Part shown: in pieces, positions 5,725-5,822 of the stretch
How positions within the stretch are numbered: the first letter of the stretch is position 1
Layout of the letters: every line of letters begins with the position of its first letter
DNA from: Deltaproteobacteria bacterium
GTDB taxonomy: Bacteria; Desulfobacterota; Binatia; UBA9968
Reading direction: 5' to 3'
Assembly (NCBI GenBank): GCA_016183145.1
Contig: JACPFE010000752.1
Coordinates: 1 to 5,822, forward strand
DNA: 5,822 nt
Made by a program: the position numbers and the translations under genes
The notes under the pieces: model-generated
What the model saw: only the letters and a program-made list of their open reading frames with translations
The model's database searches: none
Told to the model about the DNA's origin: nothing

Positions 5725-5822
5725 GTTGATCGGCGACATGGAGATCACGCCGAAAAGAGCATCGACTGAGATGAGAGTTAGGCAAACGAGGCAAGTCAGA
5801 CACCGACCCTCGATTTATTGTC

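Noticed and set aside
5738..5822. Start of a further plus-strand gene at ATG 5738
   Set aside because: The frame is open to the window end, but the translation is basic and unrecognisable, and it begins inside the repeat's flank without a good ribosome site.

Overview
The window looks like chromosomal DNA from an uncultivated, moderately GC-rich Gram-negative bacterium. A lone secreted NMT1/THI5-like binding protein, a tandem universal stress protein, a GlsB-type stress membrane protein and a PIN-domain toxin-antitoxin pair scattered among repeat-bearing spacers recall Deltaproteobacteria-like lineages (Binatota, Tectomicrobia, Rokubacteria). That placement is inferred from protein style only. 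I see no rRNA, tRNA, CRISPR array, transposase or phage gene.

Layout. (1) Positions 1-1531, plus strand: the 3' part of a large gene, cut by the window edge. It joins a soluble part with DHH-phosphoesterase-like signatures to a C-terminal multi-helix membrane domain resembling a CPBP (CAAX-protease/Abi) domain with altered catalytic residues. (2) 1571-1816, minus strand: an 81-residue GlsB/YeaQ/YmgE membrane protein, convergent with gene 1, with a good Shine-Dalgarno site and a plausible sigma70 promoter. (3) About 550 bp without a convincing gene, holding the first copy of a palindromic repeat. (4) 2368-3228, minus strand: a two-domain UspA protein. (5) About 520 bp of divergent spacer, ending in three tandem 9-nt repeats and a possible promoter. 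(6) 3753-4763, plus strand: a signal-peptide-bearing ABC substrate-binding protein with no permease or ATPase beside it. (7) 4976-5634, plus strand: a ribbon-helix-helix antitoxin overlapping a PIN-domain (VapC-like) toxin by 4 nt, probably from a leaderless transcript. (8) 5635-5822: spacer with the second palindromic repeat copy.

Only the toxin-antitoxin pair is clearly an operon. GlsB and Usp both belong to stress-associated families and lie on the same strand, but about 550 bp apart, so they are probably transcribed separately. The two observations most worth following are the DHH-like/CPBP-like membrane fusion and the palindromic repeat, whose inverted symmetry and reading frame make both strands encode nearly the same 11-residue peptide.
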